A stretch of DNA of 64,000 bases from Phycisphaerae bacterium (GCA_030425705.1 JAUHZU010000010.1:62001-126000), one strand, 5' to 3'; positions 8,552 through 17,376 are shown, counted from the first letter of the stretch. Notes: generated by a model not told the origin, from the sequence alone. Translations and numbers: made by a program.

Positions 8552-9661
8552 ATGACGGACGTGCAGGACCATGCTCAGCGCCCCACCGGGCCGGGTGACC
8601 CGCGCTACCACCCGCTGGTACGGCAGGTCGCGCGGGGGCTGCGCTCGCGTTGCCGGGTGCCCGCGGGCGCGAAGGTGCTCGTCGCCGTGAGCGGTGGGGC
8701 GGACTCGGTCGCGTTGCTCCGCGCGTTAGCGCTGCTGGCCGACCGGCGGAAGTTCAAGCTCTCCCTCACGGTCGCGCACGTGAACCACCACCTGCGGGGC
8801 GAGCGGTCGGATGGCGATGCGCTGTTTGTGCGGACGCTCGCGAGTCAGCTCCGGCTGCCGTGCCACATCACCGGGGTGGACCTGGAAAGTGCCCCGGGCA
8901 ACCTCGAAGCCGCGGCGCGGCGCGCCCGGTACGACGCGCTGGCCACGCTGGCGCGGGAGTCGGGCACGCGGTACATCGCGACCGCGCACCACGCCGACGA
9001 CCAGCTCGAGACGCTGCTGATGCGGTTCATCCGCGGCGCCGGCGTGCGCGGGATGCGCGGGATTGCCGCGCGTCGTCGGCTGCGCCACGACGACAGCTCG
9101 CTGAAGCTCACGGTGGTCCGCCCGATGCTCGCCGCCGAGCGAACCGACGTGGTCGGCTTCCTGAACACGCTGGGCCAGCACTGGCGCGAGGACGAGACCA
9201 ACGCCGACACTTCGCTGGTCCGCAACCGGCTGCGTCACGAGGTGATCCCGCTGCTCAAGGCGATCCGCGCCGATGCGCCCCGGCGGGCGGTCGCGCTCGG
9301 CGAGCACATGGGCGAGATGAACCGGCTGCTCAACGAGCAGGCCCGCGAGGCGCTGGCCGAGGCCGGGTCCGCCGGGGCGGAGGGCACGGAACCCGATGGC
9401 AACCGCATCGACCGCGCCCAGGCCCGCGCGATGAACCCGATGGTGCTGACGCAGATGCTCCGCCGGTCACTGATGCAGGCGGGGGTCGGCCGGGACCAGC
9501 TCCCCGGGCACGCGTTGCACGGCGTGATCGAGGCGGTACGCGGCGAGGCCGGGGGCGTACGCAGCTTTGATTTCGCTGGCGGCGCGAAGGTGCAGGTGAC
9601 CGCATCACTCGTGCGCGTCGTCCCGCCGGCTACGCCCCCCGCCGACACCGGCTCGGCGTAA
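8552..9661 (+). CDS. tilS: tRNA(Ile)-lysidine synthetase
   Basis: Converts the CAU-anticodon cytidine of tRNA-Ile to lysidine, using ATP and lysine, so that AUA codons are read. The 369-residue protein has the PP-loop SGGADS at residues 47-52, then VAHVNHHLRG, NLEAAARRARYDAL, ATAHHADDQLETLLMR and IRPML-type VVRPML, all TilS hallmarks, followed by a shortened TilS C-terminal region with RNRLRHEVIPLL. I use ATG 8552, which is preceded by TATGAT and gives the normal N-terminus; the frame is open from 8465. An essential gene in most bacteria. Confidence 0.93.
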   Translation: MTDVQDHAQRPTGPGDPRYHPLVRQVARGLRSRCRVPAGAKVLVAVSGGADSVALLRALALLADRRKFKLSLTVAHVNHHLRGERSDGDALFVRTLASQLRLPCHITGVDLESAPGNLEAAARRARYDALATLARESGTRYIATAHHADDQLETLLMRFIRGAGVRGMRGIAARRRLRHDDSSLKLTVVRPMLAAERTDVVGFLNTLGQHWREDETNADTSLVRNRLRHEVIPLLKAIRADAPRRAVALGEHMGEMNRLLNEQAREALAEAGSAGAEGTEPDGNRIDRAQARAMNPMVLTQMLRRSLMQAGVGRDQLPGHALHGVIEAVRGEAGGVRSFDFAGGAKVQVTASLVRVVPPATPPADTGSA

Positions 9662-9692
9662 TCCTCCATCGACCCCGCCGTCAGGTCTGGCA

Positions 9693-10727
9693 ATGATGCA
9701 CCTCCTCTCCGCCATGTTGCTGTCCGTCTCGGCTTCCGCCGCGCCACCGGAGGGTGCCGACACCGAGCGCCCGGCCGTGGACCTGCTGGCCTACTACTAC
9801 CCGTGGTACGACACGGGCGACTGGAGCCGGCACCCCTACGTCGACACGCCGACCCTCGGCCGCTACGGTACGGACGACCCGGCGGTCGCGGCGCAGCACA
9901 TCATGTGGTGCCGGGACGCGGGCATCACTGGCCTGTGCGTCTCGTGGTGGGGCGAGGGCACGCAGACCGACCGGCACCTCCGGGCGGGCCTCCTCGCCGC
10001 GGACAACGCCGAAGACATCGCCTTCTGCATTTACTACGAGTCGTTGAAGCTCGACCGGTTGGACGGCACGACCGACACGAGCGTCGACTTCGCGCACCCG
10101 GCCGTGATGGAGCAGTTCATCGCGGACATGCGCTACCTCGCGTCGACCTACTTCGAGCACGAGCACTACTACCGCATCGACGGCCGGCCGGTCGTGGGGC
10201 TCTACGTGACGCGCGTCTTCCGCGGGTTTACCGCAGAGCACGCCGCGCAGATGCGCGAGGCCGTCGGCGTCGATGTGTTCCTGATCGGCGACGAGGCGTA
10301 CTACGGCCCGCAGGATGCGCCGGCCACCGCCCGCCACGGCGCGGGCGTGTTCGATGCCTACTCGGCCTACAACATGCACACCGACCCGCGCATCGAGGAC
10401 GGCGAGCCCGCGCTGGCGTACATGCTCCGCGAGGCCTGGCCGGTCTACACGCGGTGGGCGGAAGACCCCGGGGTCTGGTTTATGCCCAAGGTAATGCCCA
10501 GCTACCAGGATTTCCGCGGTCACGACACCCTGTCCGGCAGCCCCGAGGGCTTCGAACAGATGCTCCACGCCGCGGCCGAGCTGGCGGCGAGCGACCCCGC
10601 GGCGTCCCGGCCGGTGGTATTCATCACCTCGTTCAACGAGTGGTGGGAGGGCAGCACCATCGAGCCGACGGACGAGTACGGCACGGGCTACCTGGACGCG
10701 GTCGCCCGCTGGCGCGCGGCGGAATAG
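9693..10727 (+). CDS. Secreted glycoside hydrolase family 99-like protein
   Basis: A 344-residue protein with an N-terminal signal peptide (about residues 1-17) and a TIM-barrel fold of the GH99-like (endo-alpha-mannosidase-like) type. Seen motifs: LLAYYYPWYDTGDW near the N-terminus, GITGLCVSWWGEGTQTD, GRPVVGLYVTR and the C-terminal FITSFNEWWEGSTIEP with a conserved Glu pair typical of this family. It could act on alpha-mannosides or related glycans in the periplasm; the substrate is not determined. It stands alone, 31 bases after tilS and 59 bases before the ArsR-type gene. Confidence 0.8.
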   Translation: MMHLLSAMLLSVSASAAPPEGADTERPAVDLLAYYYPWYDTGDWSRHPYVDTPTLGRYGTDDPAVAAQHIMWCRDAGITGLCVSWWGEGTQTDRHLRAGLLAADNAEDIAFCIYYESLKLDRLDGTTDTSVDFAHPAVMEQFIADMRYLASTYFEHEHYYRIDGRPVVGLYVTRVFRGFTAEHAAQMREAVGVDVFLIGDEAYYGPQDAPATARHGAGVFDAYSAYNMHTDPRIEDGEPALAYMLREAWPVYTRWAEDPGVWFMPKVMPSYQDFRGHDTLSGSPEGFEQMLHAAAELAASDPAASRPVVFITSFNEWWEGSTIEPTDEYGTGYLDAVARWRAAE

Positions 10728-10752
10728 TTTTTTTCATCGGCCATGAAAAGAG

Positions 10753-10786
10753 TTGACATATCAAAACAGTTTGATATGATTCAGAC
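10753..10786 (+). promoter_or_regulatory. Promoter and ArsR operator, leaderless start
   Basis: TTGACA at 10753-10758 and TATGAT at 10775-10780 are 16 bases apart. A palindrome of two 9-base arms, CATATCAAA at 10757-10765 and TTTGATATG at 10770-10778 with a 4-base spacer, fills the space between them and covers the -10 box. The start codon follows six bases later, so the message is probably leaderless. The placement fits autorepression by the downstream ArsR-family protein. Confidence 0.8.
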
Positions 10787-11095
10787 ATGGCCCGACGGAC
10801 CCAACAGCCCGTGCTCCTGGACCTGACGTTGCTGGAAGAGGCGGCGGCGTGCCTGCGCGTGATGGCCCACCCGCACCGGCTGCGGATGGTGCAGATGATG
10901 CTGCAGGGCCGGCACACCGTCGGCGAACTGGCGGAGGCGTGCGAGATCCTGCCCCACGCGGCGTCCACGCACCTGCGGCTGATGCAGCACTGCGGCCTGC
11001 TCTCGGCGGAGAAAGAGGGCCGGCGGACCTACTACACCGTGGCCGAGCCCCACCTCGCGGACCTGATGGCCTGTGTCGAGGGGCGGTTCGGCTGA
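10787..11095 (+). CDS. ArsR/SmtB-family winged-helix repressor
   Basis: A 102-residue winged-helix DNA-binding protein. The order LRVMAHPHRLRMVQMML, HTVGELAEACEILPHAASTHLRLMQHCGLLSAEKEGRRTYYTV is the standard ArsR core: dimer helix, recognition helix with HAASTHLRLM, and beta wing. It has four Cys (22, 47, 68, 96) but no CxC metal site in helix 3. Related regulators beside YeeE/YedE genes (BigR/SqrR type) sense reactive sulfur through a Cys pair, and that is my inference here. It heads the operon with two sulfur-transport proteins, and its own operator lies over its promoter. Confidence 0.88.
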   Translation: MARRTQQPVLLDLTLLEEAAACLRVMAHPHRLRMVQMMLQGRHTVGELAEACEILPHAASTHLRLMQHCGLLSAEKEGRRTYYTVAEPHLADLMACVEGRFG

Positions 11096-11105
11096 ATTTT
11101 TCACC

Positions 11106-11133
11106 GTAAATATCAATAAATCAAGATATTTAC
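11106..11133. promoter_or_regulatory. Second inverted repeat, possible operator before the transport genes
   Basis: GTAAATATC at 11106-11114 and GATATTTAC at 11125-11133 are perfect 9-base arms with a 10-base AT-rich spacer, just after the arsR stop and 21 bases before the transport gene. The inner ATATCAA resembles the half-site in the upstream operator. It could be a second regulator site or an attenuating hairpin. Confidence 0.5.
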
Positions 11134-11153
11134 ATTAAAAGAGGGATTCCGAG

Positions 11154-11717
11154 ATGAAACTGAAATGGCAGTGCCAGCTCACCAAGCCCGCCTGGTCCCC
11201 GTACGTCGTGGGCGTCGGTATCGGCGTGCTGTCGTGGATCACCTTCGGGCTTATGGACAAGGCCCTGGGCACCTCGACGACGATGGTCCGCGCCGCCGGC
11301 GCGATCGAGGGGGCCGTCGCCCGCGACCACGTCGAGTCCAACGCCTACTTCGCCAAGTACCTGGTCTCGACCGCCGACAAGGCCAACCCGGTCGTCGACT
11401 GGCAGTTCGCGCTGGTCATCATGCTGATCGCCGGGGCGTTCCTGGCCCGCAAGCTCGGCGGCGCCCCCAAGCCCGAGGCCGTGCCCCAGACCTGGGCCGC
11501 GGCGTTCGGTCCCTCGAAGGCCCGGCGGTACCTCGGCGCGTTCCTCGGCGGCGTCCTGCTGCTGTTCGGGGCACGGCTCGCCGGCGGCTGCACGTCCGGG
11601 CACGGGATCTCCGGCGGGCTCCAACTGGCCGTCTCGTCCTACCTGTTCATGGCCGCCATGTTCGCCAGCGGTATCGCCGCCGCGATGCTCTTGCTCCGCA
11701 GACGCAAGGCCGGCTGA
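11154..11717 (+). CDS. YeeE/YedE-family sulfur transport protein
   Basis: An inner-membrane protein of 187 residues with about four transmembrane helices. The family motif GARLAGGCTSGHGISGG, with a conserved Cys in the pore, is present near residue 140. In characterised YeeE/TsuA proteins this Cys helps move thiosulfate across the membrane. The gene follows arsR by 58 bases, with a GAGGGA ribosome site at 11140-11145. The next gene is a second half-size YeeE/YedE protein, and the two probably work as a pair like PmpA/PmpB. Confidence 0.85.
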   Translation: MKLKWQCQLTKPAWSPYVVGVGIGVLSWITFGLMDKALGTSTTMVRAAGAIEGAVARDHVESNAYFAKYLVSTADKANPVVDWQFALVIMLIAGAFLARKLGGAPKPEAVPQTWAAAFGPSKARRYLGAFLGGVLLLFGARLAGGCTSGHGISGGLQLAVSSYLFMAAMFASGIAAAMLLLRRRKAG

Positions 11718-11782
11718 TCCGTCAATCCCCACGACTCCCACAACACACAAACCCACTACAACAACGCTTCGGAGAACCCACC

Positions 11783-12349
11783 ATGTATAGCCCCTTCTTC
11801 GCAGACTGGACCACGCTCCTGCTGGGCGGCCTCACAGGCCTGGTCTTCGGCATCCTGCTCCAGAAAGGCCGGGTCACACGCTACGAGACCATCGTCGGCC
11901 AGTTCCTGCTCCGCGACTTCACCGTGCTCAAGGTGATGCTTACCGCGATGGCGGTCGGCGCGGTCGGTGTGTACGCGATGCTGCAGCTTGGCATGATCGA
12001 CGGGCTGCACATCAAGTCCGCGCAGGTCGTCAACAACGTCGCCGGCGGGCTGATCTTTGGCGTCGGCATGGCGGTGCTGGGGTACTGCCCGGGCACGGGC
12101 GTCGCGGCGATCGGCGACGGCGCCCGCGATGCCGTGCCCGGGGTGCTGGGCATGCTCGTTGGTGCCGCGCTGTTCGCCGAGGCCTCCCCCTGGGTCGGCC
12201 GGGTGCTCGCGCCCATCGGCGACCTGGGCAAGATCAGCTTCGCCGACGCCACCGGCCTGAGCCCGTGGGTCTTCGTCGCCGCCCTCGCCGCCGCCGCGGT
12301 CGCCGTGTTCTTCGTGATGCGGCGGACGGACCGTGGCACGAGCGCGTGA
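11783..12349 (+). CDS. YeeE/YedE-family protein, second half of a pair
   Basis: A 188-residue membrane protein with about five helices. It has the second family motif, here GMAVLGYCPGTGVAAIGDG, again with a central Cys. The start at 11783 has a GGAGAA ribosome site. It lies 65 bases after the first half-size protein. Together they contain the two Cys-bearing motifs that a full-length YeeE has in one chain, so they probably form a heterodimer importing or exporting a sulfur compound. Confidence 0.85.
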   Translation: MYSPFFADWTTLLLGGLTGLVFGILLQKGRVTRYETIVGQFLLRDFTVLKVMLTAMAVGAVGVYAMLQLGMIDGLHIKSAQVVNNVAGGLIFGVGMAVLGYCPGTGVAAIGDGARDAVPGVLGMLVGAALFAEASPWVGRVLAPIGDLGKISFADATGLSPWVFVAALAAAAVAVFFVMRRTDRGTSA

Positions 12350-12404
12350 TCCACTTGGCCGACATCAGAACGCCTGCGAACGGCAAGACACCAAGGAGTA
12401 ACCC

Positions 12405-12989
12405 ATGAAACACCTATCACTACTCACGGCCTGCGTACTGGGTCTGGCGGGCTGTTCTTCCTCGACCGAGCCGCCCGCGGACCCGCCCGACGAGGCGGCT
12501 GAGGAGAGGCCCGCTGACACGGCCGTCCTGCCCGAGGAGTTCGCCGACATGGACCCGGCCGACGCCGCGAGGCGTGGCCCGCAGGGCATCGGCGAGGCCC
12601 GCGATGTGTTCCACGAACTGCTGAGCCGACACGACGTGATTGACCGGGAGGTCGAGGACCTGCCCAACGGCGTGCGCACCGTTACCACGAGCACCGACCC
12701 GGAGGTCGCCGCGCTGATCCGGCTGCATGTCCGGCAGATGGTGGCCCGCCTGAGTGAGGGGATGCCGGTCCGGCGGTGGGACCCGCTGTTCGCGGAACTG
12801 GTCAAGCACCACGAGGCGATTACGATCGAGATCGAGGAGGTGCCCGGCGGGCTGAGGGTGGTCGAGACATCGGATGACCCACAGGTCGTGCTGCTGATCC
12901 GCCAGCACGCGCACCGCGGTGTGAGCGAGTTCGTCGAGCGGGGGTTTGACCGGGCGAGCGAGCCCTCGCCGCTGCCTGAGGGCTACTAG
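12405..12989 (+). CDS. Lipoprotein with duplicated domain, linked to sulfur-transport operon
   Basis: A 194-residue lipoprotein; LAGC at residues 14-17 anchors it. After an acidic linker the chain contains two copies of a unit of about 50 residues: residues about 68-117 (LLSRHDVIDREVEDLPNG, then TSTDPEVAALIRLHV) and about 127-175 (LVKHHEAITIEIEEVPGG, then TSDDPQVVLLIRQHA). Each copy has a conserved His-His/Arg-His-rich start, a short beta hairpin and a TS-DP-V--LIR-H helix. The His residues could bind metal or heme. It has an AAGGAG ribosome site and follows the YeeE genes by 55 bases. No named family is recognised. Confidence 0.72.
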   Translation: MKHLSLLTACVLGLAGCSSSTEPPADPPDEAAEERPADTAVLPEEFADMDPADAARRGPQGIGEARDVFHELLSRHDVIDREVEDLPNGVRTVTTSTDPEVAALIRLHVRQMVARLSEGMPVRRWDPLFAELVKHHEAITIEIEEVPGGLRVVETSDDPQVVLLIRQHAHRGVSEFVERGFDRASEPSPLPEGY

Positions 12990-13035
12990 CGCTGAGGCCG
13001 ACCGCGACACAACAGGCACCACAGGCGGACCGTAA

Positions 13036-13065
13036 TCCCCCGCAGTTTTCCTGCGGGGGATTTTT
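13036..13065 (+). terminator. Intrinsic terminator of the arsR-YeeE operon
   Basis: A perfect 10-base stem, TCCCCCGCAG at 13036-13045 and CTGCGGGGGA at 13051-13060, with a 5-base loop, followed by five T residues. It lies 47 bases after the lipoprotein stop. Confidence 0.9.
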
Positions 13066-13153
13066 CAACGCCACGCTAGTTTCCGGGCATGCCCGCCGGT
13101 AGACTCGTTGGCGATCCGTTCTCCTGTCTTCCGTCTCTAAGGATCCGCCCACG

Positions 13154-16060
13154 ATGCCTGACACTTCCGGCCCGCTCGTCTTCAACCCCAGCCCCGAAAC
13201 ACCGATCCACGTCGTCGGCGACCTGTCGATCGATCACCTCATCTCCGCGAAGCCGCACTACCGACGCGGCACACCGCCGCGTGACAACAATACCTGCCCG
13301 ACCTTCTACAACGTGTTGGCGCAGTCCAACTGGTGGACCTACGGCGGCTATCCGTTCATGGCTCACATCCTCAGGTCATGGTTCTTCAGCAATGTCCAAG
13401 AGGCCTACCCGCCAGACCCACACTCGGCCGGTGATCATGCGCGCGAGCGTCGGAAACTCGAGAAGACCCGTACCGCACTGCAGCGTGAGGCAGCCAACGC
13501 CATCCAATCCATCATCGATCTCCCGGTCGATGAGGATCGGCTCCCGCGCGACGATCATTGCAAGCGGTTGCAGCACCTGTATTGGATGCTCAAGCGGTTC
13601 AAGACACACCAGGCAAGCGACAAGAAGGTCCAACGGCTCCGGCTCAACGCCTTGATCGATAAACGTATCACTCGGGAAGACCGCCAGGACGCGATCAGAT
13701 CGATCCTGGCAAGAAAAGACTCGCTCTATTGGTCGGAGCCCTCGGCTCACCCGCCGCTGTGCACCGTGATCGTTGACCGGAATTTCGGGTTCCGCGATAC
13801 GCTGGAAATCTGTAAGGAGAAAGACAAGAAGGACGACCCCGACAACGAACCCGTGCGGGCACCGTGGCTGCCGAGTGCGGATACGACCGCTTCTGCCCGG
13901 GCCTGGCCACGCTACATCTGCACGGTCGACAACGCCCTGCCGGACCTGAAAGAAGGGATGTGGCAGGAGCTGAGCGCGCACGCAAAGAATGAGACGCTCG
14001 TCCTGGTCAGCGCGAAGATGCTCCGGGCGGCCGGGCACAAACTTTCTCACCGCATCTCGTGGGAGCAGACGGTTGAAGATTTCGACAAACTGCACAAGGA
14101 CGAGAGCCAGGAAGACCTGTCGTTCCTGCGCGCGTTCCGTTGGGTCGTGGTCCTCTTCGGGGTCACCGGCTGCATGCTGACCGAGAACCTCGGATCGGCC
14201 CAGGGGTGCAGGCACACGTTCTTCCACGACCCTAATCCCCCGGTGCCGTTCTACCGCGACGCCGAGGAAGACGGCCGGATGCGGGGGAACAAGTCGCTGT
14301 ACATCGCGGCTATTCTGGACGCGTTACGATCCAGCTCCCGCCGCGAGATCAGCAAAGACACCCCCGACCGCCTCGTCGCTCCTGAGATAGAAGACGCGAT
14401 GCCGCTTGGCCTGCGCAACGGGATGCGGATGTGCCAGCAGCTCTATGCCACCGGGATGGGGGAAGACGATGAGCGGTGGGGCGATGTGTTTAACTACTAC
14501 GTCGAGGACCTTTACTTCCGGCCACAACAAGGCCAAGGCAACGCGAAAGCGCACAAGCCGGTCGGCATCCGTCGGCCGGCATGGTGGGATCGGAATGGGC
14601 CGGGTTCCAGGGTTGATGAGGATGCGGGCCGGGTGAGTGTGTTTCGGCCGGACCCGTCGAACTTTATCGCAAGTATCCCCTTCCAGCCGCCCGTCCACTC
14701 CGGGGATCATACGCACGAGCCCTGGCAGATCCTGGGTTACGCTCGCTTCGCCCAACCAGACCGCCGGCTGGACTGGATCGGCACCGCACACCGCATTGTC
14801 CTCGACGGCATCGCCAGCGCGATGAACCGCGAGCCCGATGACCGCCACCGGTACAGGGTTGAACGTAATCCGCCGTTAGAGCCTCACAAGGGCTCGAACG
14901 GGTCGGTGCTGGTGCCGCTCCAGGGACCGGTCGAGCAGTTCGGCAACCTCTCGGCGATCCTGCGCGCGGACATCGAAAACTTCAACCGTATCCGGAATCT
15001 GCTGCGCAACTACCTGCGGCGGTGGAAGAAGAAGCAGGAAGACCAGCCGTTGTCGATCGCGGTCTTCGGGCCCCCCGGCACGGGCAAGTCCTTCGCGGTC
15101 GGGCAGATCGCAAAATCGATCAGCAAAGACGTGATCAAGCCGCTGACGTTTAACGTGGCGCAGTTCGACAGCACCGAGCAGCTGGTCTCGGCCCTGATCC
15201 AGGTCCGTGACGCCAACCTCGAAGGCAAGCTGCCGCTCGTGTTCTTCGATGAGTTCGACAGCAAGGCGCCCGGCTCAGCACTGCCACTGGGCTGGCTGAA
15301 GTACTTCCTGGCCCCCATGGAGGACGGCAAGTTCCTGATGCCCAACCAGGGCGTGCTGCGCGTCGGGCAAGGCATCTTCGTCTTCGCGGGGGGGACCCAC
15401 GAAACCTACAGGAGCTTCGCGGGGCTTGACCCAGACAGTGCGCAGAAGATGCACAACGGCCCCAGCTACGCGACGATCCTGCAGGACCAGAAAGGCACGG
15501 ATTTCATCAGCCGGCTCCGGGGGCATGTTGATATCCCCGGGATCAACCTCACCGAGGGGAAAGCGCTGAGCAAGGTCCTCGTGAGTTGGGGCCTAGCCGA
15601 GTGGTCGAACGAGAAACGGGAGACACACAAGCGGCTCGATTCGGTCTCGAACGAAGAGCTTGCGGTGCATATGACAGATGTGCGCCCCTATCTTCAGCGC
15701 GCGATTATTTTGCGCAGCATGCTGCAGGCCGAGGGGCTGATCCTGCCGGGATACACCCGTGCAACGATCGATGAACGGGTCGTCGCCGCGATGCTGCGTG
15801 TGCGCGAGTACCGGTATGGTTCGCGGTCGATGAAGGCCGTGCTCAAGATGTGCCGGCCGATGCACGGCAACTGGATTATGCCGGACTCGATCCCCAGCCC
15901 CGAACACTTGGCCATGCATATCTGTGATGAGGAGGGGACCGCGAACGCGGGTGAGGTCAGGGCGTTCCTCGAGCAGATCCGTTCGCCGACGTACCGCCTG
16001 GCGGAGGAGCTCCCCGACGACGGTGCGTACGAGGGCGGCGGTGTCCCGGTCGGCGGCTGA
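13154..16060 (+). CDS. Large NTPase: PfkB-like region, RyR-like segment and AAA+ ATPase
   Basis: A 968-residue cytoplasmic protein with no signal or membrane helix. Residues about 18-400 have the layout of a ribokinase/PfkB fold: HVVGDLSIDHLI at 18-30, LVLVSAKMLRAAG near 283 and RWVVVLFGVTGCML near 330. Residues about 515-570 (EPWQILGYARFAQPDRRLDWIGTAHRIV) look like an RyR domain. Residues about 635-830 are an AAA+ ATPase with Walker A GPPGTGKS at 639-646, Walker B VFFDE at 696-700 and a sensor-like FVFAGGTHETY. A helical C-terminal region follows. It sits alone between an operon terminator and convergent ald, and its start has no clear ribosome site. Domain naming in the first half is inference; function unknown. 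Confidence 0.75.
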   Translation: MPDTSGPLVFNPSPETPIHVVGDLSIDHLISAKPHYRRGTPPRDNNTCPTFYNVLAQSNWWTYGGYPFMAHILRSWFFSNVQEAYPPDPHSAGDHARERRKLEKTRTALQREAANAIQSIIDLPVDEDRLPRDDHCKRLQHLYWMLKRFKTHQASDKKVQRLRLNALIDKRITREDRQDAIRSILARKDSLYWSEPSAHPPLCTVIVDRNFGFRDTLEICKEKDKKDDPDNEPVRAPWLPSADTTASARAWPRYICTVDNALPDLKEGMWQELSAHAKNETLVLVSAKMLRAAGHKLSHRISWEQTVEDFDKLHKDESQEDLSFLRAFRWVVVLFGVTGCMLTENLGSAQGCRHTFFHDPNPPVPFYRDAEEDGRMRGNKSLYIAAILDALRSSSRREISKDTPDRLVAPEIEDAMPLGLRNGMRMCQQLYATGMGEDDERWGDVFNYYVEDLYFRPQQGQGNAKAHKPVGIRRPAWWDRNGPGSRVDEDAGRVSVFRPDPSNFIASIPFQPPVHSGDHTHEPWQILGYARFAQPDRRLDWIGTAHRIVLDGIASAMNREPDDRHRYRVERNPPLEPHKGSNGSVLVPLQGPVEQFGNLSAILRADIENFNRIRNLLRNYLRRWKKKQEDQPLSIAVFGPPGTGKSFAVGQIAKSISKDVIKPLTFNVAQFDSTEQLVSALIQVRDANLEGKLPLVFFDEFDSKAPGSALPLGWLKYFLAPMEDGKFLMPNQGVLRVGQGIFVFAGGTHETYRSFAGLDPDSAQKMHNGPSYATILQDQKGTDFISRLRGHVDIPGINLTEGKALSKVLVSWGLAEWSNEKRETHKRLDSVSNEELAVHMTDVRPYLQRAIILRSMLQAEGLILPGYTRATIDERVVAAMLRVREYRYGSRSMKAVLKMCRPMHGNWIMPDSIPSPEHLAMHICDEEGTANAGEVRAFLEQIRSPTYRLAEELPDDGAYEGGGVPVGG

Positions 16061-16061
16061 C

Positions 16062-17177
16062 CTACTCCACCGCCGCGTAGTCGGCCTGGAGGGCGTTGGC
16101 GACCTCCTCGTGGGTGACCTTGCCGGCGCGCATGTTCAGGGCCGACTTGAACGCCGGGTCGGTGCGGAACAGGTCGTCCTGGCCGCGGCTGGCGATGGCG
16201 TTGGCGAGCTTGATGGCGTAGGGCTGGGTCGCGTGGGCGAGGGCCTGGGTCGAGGTGCGTGGCACGCCGCCGGGCATGTTGGCGACGCAGTAGTGCACGA
16301 CGTCGTCGATGATGAAGATCGGGTTCTCGTGCGTGGTCGGCTTGGTCGTCTCGACGCAGCCGCCCTGGTCGACGCCCACGTCGATGATCACGCTGCCGGG
16401 GAGCATGTCCGCGAGCAGGGTCCGGGGGATGAGGATCGGGCAGCGCCCGCCGGGGATCAGCACCGCGCCGACGACCAGGTCGCTGGTCGTCGCGTGTTCG
16501 CGGATCGCGTGGAGGTCGGAGTAGACGGTGTTGACATTCGCCGGCATGACCTCGTCGAGGTAGCGGAGGCGGTCGAGGTTAACGTCCATGATGGTGACCG
16601 CCGCGCCCATGCCCGCGGCCACGATCGCGGCCTGCGTGCCCACGACCCCGCCGCCGAGGATCAGCACCCGGGCCGGCTCGACGCCCGGCACGCCGCCGAG
16701 CAGGATGCCCCGTCCTTCCATCGGCTTCTCCAGGTACTTCGCGCCTTCCTGGATCGCCATGCGCCCCGCGACCTCGCTCATCGGGGTGAGCAGCGGCAGC
16801 CGGCCGTTCTTATCGACGAGTGTCTCGTACGCCACGCACGTCGCGCCCGACGCCAGGCACTGCTTGCTCAGCTCCAGGTCCGCGGCGAAGTGGAAGTAGG
16901 TGAAGACCACCTGCCCGTCCCGCATCATCGCGGTCTCGCTGGGCTGCGGCTCCTTGACCTTGATGACCAGGTCGGCCTTGGCGAACACCTCCGCGGGCTC
17001 GTCGACAAGCGTGGCGCCGGCCTGGGTGTACATCTCGTCTTCGTAGCCGCTGCCGACCCCCGCGCCGTGCTCGACCAGCACCGTGTAGCCCCGCTTGGTG
17101 AGTTCTTCGACGCCCGCGGGCAGGGTGGAGACGCGGTACTCGTGGCTCTTAATCTCTCTGGGGACACCGATGATCAT
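16062..17177 (-). CDS. ald: Alanine dehydrogenase
   Basis: NAD-dependent oxidative deamination of L-alanine to pyruvate and ammonia, 371 residues, usual length. Seen: N-terminal MIIGVPREIKSHEYRV, substrate-binding VIKVKEPQ with Lys, TYFHFAAD with the catalytic His, Rossmann motif ILGGGVVGTQAA, and the catalytic Asp in DVGVDQGGCVETTKPTTHENP. Its stop is two bases from that of the convergent AAA+ protein, so the two transcripts run into each other. It also could support peptidoglycan precursor supply by running in the aminating direction. Confidence 0.96.
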   Translation of the reverse strand: MIIGVPREIKSHEYRVSTLPAGVEELTKRGYTVLVEHGAGVGSGYEDEMYTQAGATLVDEPAEVFAKADLVIKVKEPQPSETAMMRDGQVVFTYFHFAADLELSKQCLASGATCVAYETLVDKNGRLPLLTPMSEVAGRMAIQEGAKYLEKPMEGRGILLGGVPGVEPARVLILGGGVVGTQAAIVAAGMGAAVTIMDVNLDRLRYLDEVMPANVNTVYSDLHAIREHATTSDLVVGAVLIPGGRCPILIPRTLLADMLPGSVIIDVGVDQGGCVETTKPTTHENPIFIIDDVVHYCVANMPGGVPRTSTQALAHATQPYAIKLANAIASRGQDDLFRTDPAFKSALNMRAGKVTHEEVANALQADYAAVE

Positions 17178-17376
17178 GGCGGGGTTCCATCACGGGCGGC
17201 GGGGACGGGTGCAGGGGGAAACACCCGGCCACTCGGCCGGGCCGGGTATGGTAACGCGCGGGGTCGGGCGTGGGGCCCTCAAGTGGGTGGCGCGGCCCTG
17301 GGCTCGATCACGTGGGGCCGGATGATAAATCGACCGCATCTGTGGGCCAGCGGGGCGGACCTGAGCGGTGACGCGG

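Noticed and set aside
13154-16060. Bacterial defence system with several genes
   Set aside because: Only this one gene fits; the neighbours (sulfur operon and ald) are housekeeping, so a multi-gene system is not supported.
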